64,000 nucleotides of DNA, from NCBI GenBank assembly GCA_951230915.1, contig OX579633.1:2046001-2110000 (forward strand), in the 5' to 3' direction. The position numbers and the translations under genes were made by a program. The notes under the pieces were generated by a model. It did no database searches, was not told the origin of the DNA, and saw nothing but the letters and a program-made list of their open reading frames with translations. This stretch comes from Antitrichia curtipendula (lineage: Eukaryota > Streptophyta > Bryopsida > Hypnales > Leucodontaceae). Below, piece by piece: positions 61,868-64,000 of this stretch (position 1 is its first letter; each line of letters starts with the position of its first letter).

Positions 61868-62290
61868 AGGTAGACCAATCCAATTATGGTCACTGCCCAA
61901 TTCTGTCCTCTACTTTTGGCCCCAATTGTATTTGGAAAAACATCCAACTTCGTTCATTTTTCTAACAAGATTGGTGCAAAATCAATGTCTACAAGAAGTA
62001 TTGGGCGAATCCTTTATTAGTGAGTACTTAAGTGCCATTAGATACATGGAAAGACAGTTAAGGGTTGTTTATGGGACATTTATGACTCCACTCTATGGAT
62101 AGTTTTGTAATTTCAAGGCATATTACTTCAGAAATCTACAAAAATTTACAATTTTTATAAAAAAATTATGATTCCACTTGGGTTTGATTCATGAAACAAT
62201 TGTATACCTCTGGAAAAATATGTGCCCTTTTTGGAGTTTGTCTCAGGACATTCAAATTGCAAATCAAGGAGGTAATAGACTTGTCTACCT
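61868..62290 (+). mobile_element. TA-flanked inverted-repeat element (second copy)
   Basis: It starts TA|AGGTAGACCAATCC and ends GTCTACCT|TA. 423 bases, matches 34111-34516. Units 1 and 2 lack it (near 27.72 and 42.76 kb), so one TA was duplicated on insertion. Confidence 0.8.
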
Positions 62291-62432
62291 TATCAATTGT
62301 ATCGGTTCATTTCGCTACTCCAATGGCTTGATAGGTTTATAGTAAACTCACACTAGTGTGATCCCATTTCAACTCTAGTATGTATGATCTTCTTCTAGTG
62401 CCCCGGCCATCATATGTCAGCCCTGTCGTTCA

Positions 62433-64000
62433 CTATTTCACATCGTCCTCATCTCCAGAGAACTCGGGAGGTGCTTGACGCCGATTTTTTAAATACAAGC
62501 AAGCAATGACAACCAACGTTGCTAATGTTGCAATGCCCAACCCAAAACCTAAGCCTAATTTGAGAGACAAATTCCGTCCCTTATCGGCACATTTACCACA
62601 ACAACTCAGCTTTTGGAGTGTAGTGATGTCCGTGTTGAAGTCACTTGGACATACGATATTTAATAATTCTGGGGTTTGATTGCACGTCGTATTCAATATC
62701 TGCAGTTCCGTCACAACCATTGTTAATAGGGAAATTTTTTTTTCTCAAAACTTAATCTCTAATAGAAAGAGAGAATAACTCCAACTCTTTTTTAATTAGT
62801 GAGTCCAATTCATAACATTCTTGGCTTTCACGGGAGAGATTGTTTGCTTCCTTTGAGTCAAAGTTTTATGAATTAAGGCTCCTTCCACTTAAAGAAATCT
62901 TGAATGCAAGCTAGCCTATGAATTGTGAGCCACTAAAATACAAACTATTCTTGTTATAGTGATATTGTAGGACACCCTAGCCTTCCCATTCAAGAATGCG
63001 GTAAAATGTGAGTCTTTCTTCTAATGAACGTAGGTTATAAAGGTATGCAGTAAGAGGTCAATGATACTTTATTCTAGGATGTTGATGTGGGAGTTACAAT
63101 GAACATATCCTTTTGTTACACCAATCCAAAGACTTTGAAGTTTTTTTTCTTTCAATTTGTTAGTTCAGTTGAAGGTCCCTCATCATTGTGAGAGTGATAT
63201 TATATATGATGATTAAATACACTCGAAATCAAACAAGTACACTTTGCTATAAGAGGCTTTGTCTTTCTAGTACTAGTTTTCTTTTCAAGTGATGTTCTCT
63301 TCAAATTTTCTTACAAGTTGTGATTTCAATGTTAAGCTACCTTCCTGCCAATTGGTCCAAAATAAAAATTAGAAATAACCTAATAATTGATTGAAGCAAC
63401 ACAAAAACAATTGATTATCTTTGAAGAAGGATTTTGTAATATAGTCTCAATATACCTGATTGAAGCACGTTGTTGTATTAATTCTTGCTGATGTATAATT
63501 GGACTTGCTAATTATTCTGTTTCTTACAGCATCTTCGATTGTATTTCCATCGATTCTATAGACATCTTGCAGCTTGGTCTTGTAGATGTTGATGCCCACA
63601 ACCCCCAAGAGCTCTCCATTGCTATTAAAAACTAGAATTTCACACAACACCTCATTAAATCAATGCAAATGATCATAGAGATTTAAACATATAAATAATA
63701 AGCCAATTAACCTCAAGGTTAATTAGGATTTGGATAGGGGCACTCTACATGGACTTCCTTAGGTATATGCGTTAATCATGAATGTTTGAGGAGGTTGTTA
63801 TTTTTGGAATCAAGTATTTCTAATTCTCTATTATTACATAATTCTCTGCAACCACCCAATATATGATATTATTGTCTTCATTATAATTTTGTTTCTATTT
63901 TATTTTTTCTGATATGCTATCTTCATTCTAAATTTTAGTATTGATCACCAATTCACAACAACTTACTTCAATACTCATACCCCAACAACTTTTGTCATCA
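62433..64000 (-). CDS. VWA-Cache membrane gene, copy 3 (partial, runs off window)
   Basis: Two exons are visible, both homologous to copy 2. The Cache exon is 63631-63456 (NSNGELLGVVGINIYKTKLQ; donor CAG|GTATAT). The last exon is 62699-62433 using the acceptor CTGCAG|ATATTG, which all three copies keep; the alternative acceptor upstream is lost here and in copy 1. The last exon has a Cys-rich stretch (LQKLSCCGKCADKG), one membrane helix (LGFGLGIATLATLVVIACLY) and an acidic tail ending GDEDDVK. No stop or frameshift is seen, so this copy may be functional. Upstream exons are outside the window. Confidence 0.7.

Larger units (their letters stand above)
60880..64000. repeat. Duplication unit 3 (partial)
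   Basis: 60880-61065 matches 27050-27220 of unit 1, and 61655 onward matches 27230 onward, leading into VWA-Cache copy 3. About 580 bases (61070-61645) are an extra insert in this unit with no recognised content. The unit continues past the window. Confidence 0.75.

Noticed and set aside
1..64000. tRNA, rRNA or CRISPR features
   Set aside because: Nothing with the needed conserved boxes or regularly spaced repeats was found by reading.

Overview
This is nuclear DNA from a land plant that probably makes swimming sperm. Four observations support that: a long intron-rich gene for the CCR4-NOT subunit NOT2/VIP2, a plastid-targeted dienelactone hydrolase like Arabidopsis At1g35420, a gene with sperm-tail PG-rich (STPG) repeats, and a chromodomain Ty3/gypsy element. 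Flowering plants lack flagellated sperm, so a bryophyte is the best guess (perhaps a liverwort, since the introns are short); a lycophyte, fern, cycad or Ginkgo is possible. Between the genes the DNA is very AT-rich and full of small transposons.

Layout. 0.2-1.7 kb: 3' exons of an unrecognised plus-strand gene. 1.7-8.4 kb: AT-rich, holding a three-level nest of TTAA-flanked elements. 8.5-15.3 kb: NOT2/VIP2 on the minus strand, 12 coding exons plus a 5'UTR intron. 15.4-20.6 kb: AT-rich, with two small elements. 20.6-21.2 kb: STPG gene. 23.2-27.0 kb: dienelactone hydrolase (minus) with an in-frame TGA, and a TTAA element beside its 3' end. 27.9-31.0, 42.8-47.8 and 62.4-64.0 kb: three tandem minus-strand copies of a membrane gene with VWA and Cache domains, resembling animal calcium channel alpha2-delta/CACHD1. 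Copy 1 is broken by an internal deletion, copy 2 is nearly complete, copy 3 runs off the right edge. 35.7-36.8 kb: a decayed unknown gene. 49.9-56.1 kb: a chromodomain Ty3/gypsy element inside the second duplication unit. 57.4-58.9 kb: remains of a trihelix (Myb/SANT-like) gene.

The VWA-Cache copies sit in long duplicated units: unit 1 about 25.77-33.3 kb, unit 2 about 41.27-57.0 kb, unit 3 from about 60.88 kb. Units 1 and 2 also carry the start of the hydrolase gene, so unit 2 has an orphan transit-peptide exon. Comparing units exposes empty sites for several inserted elements and so fixes their target-site duplications and relative order.

The most interesting signals are: (1) families of non-autonomous elements with TTAA target sites and CCCTAAA-type ends, resembling piggyBac; (2) a chromodomain retroelement whose primer site matches its own LTR, as in self-priming Tf1-type elements, and whose protease segment is inverted; (3) the alpha2-delta-like gene cluster in a plant. 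No tRNA, rRNA or CRISPR array was seen. All exon boundaries come from reading splice sites and phase by eye.
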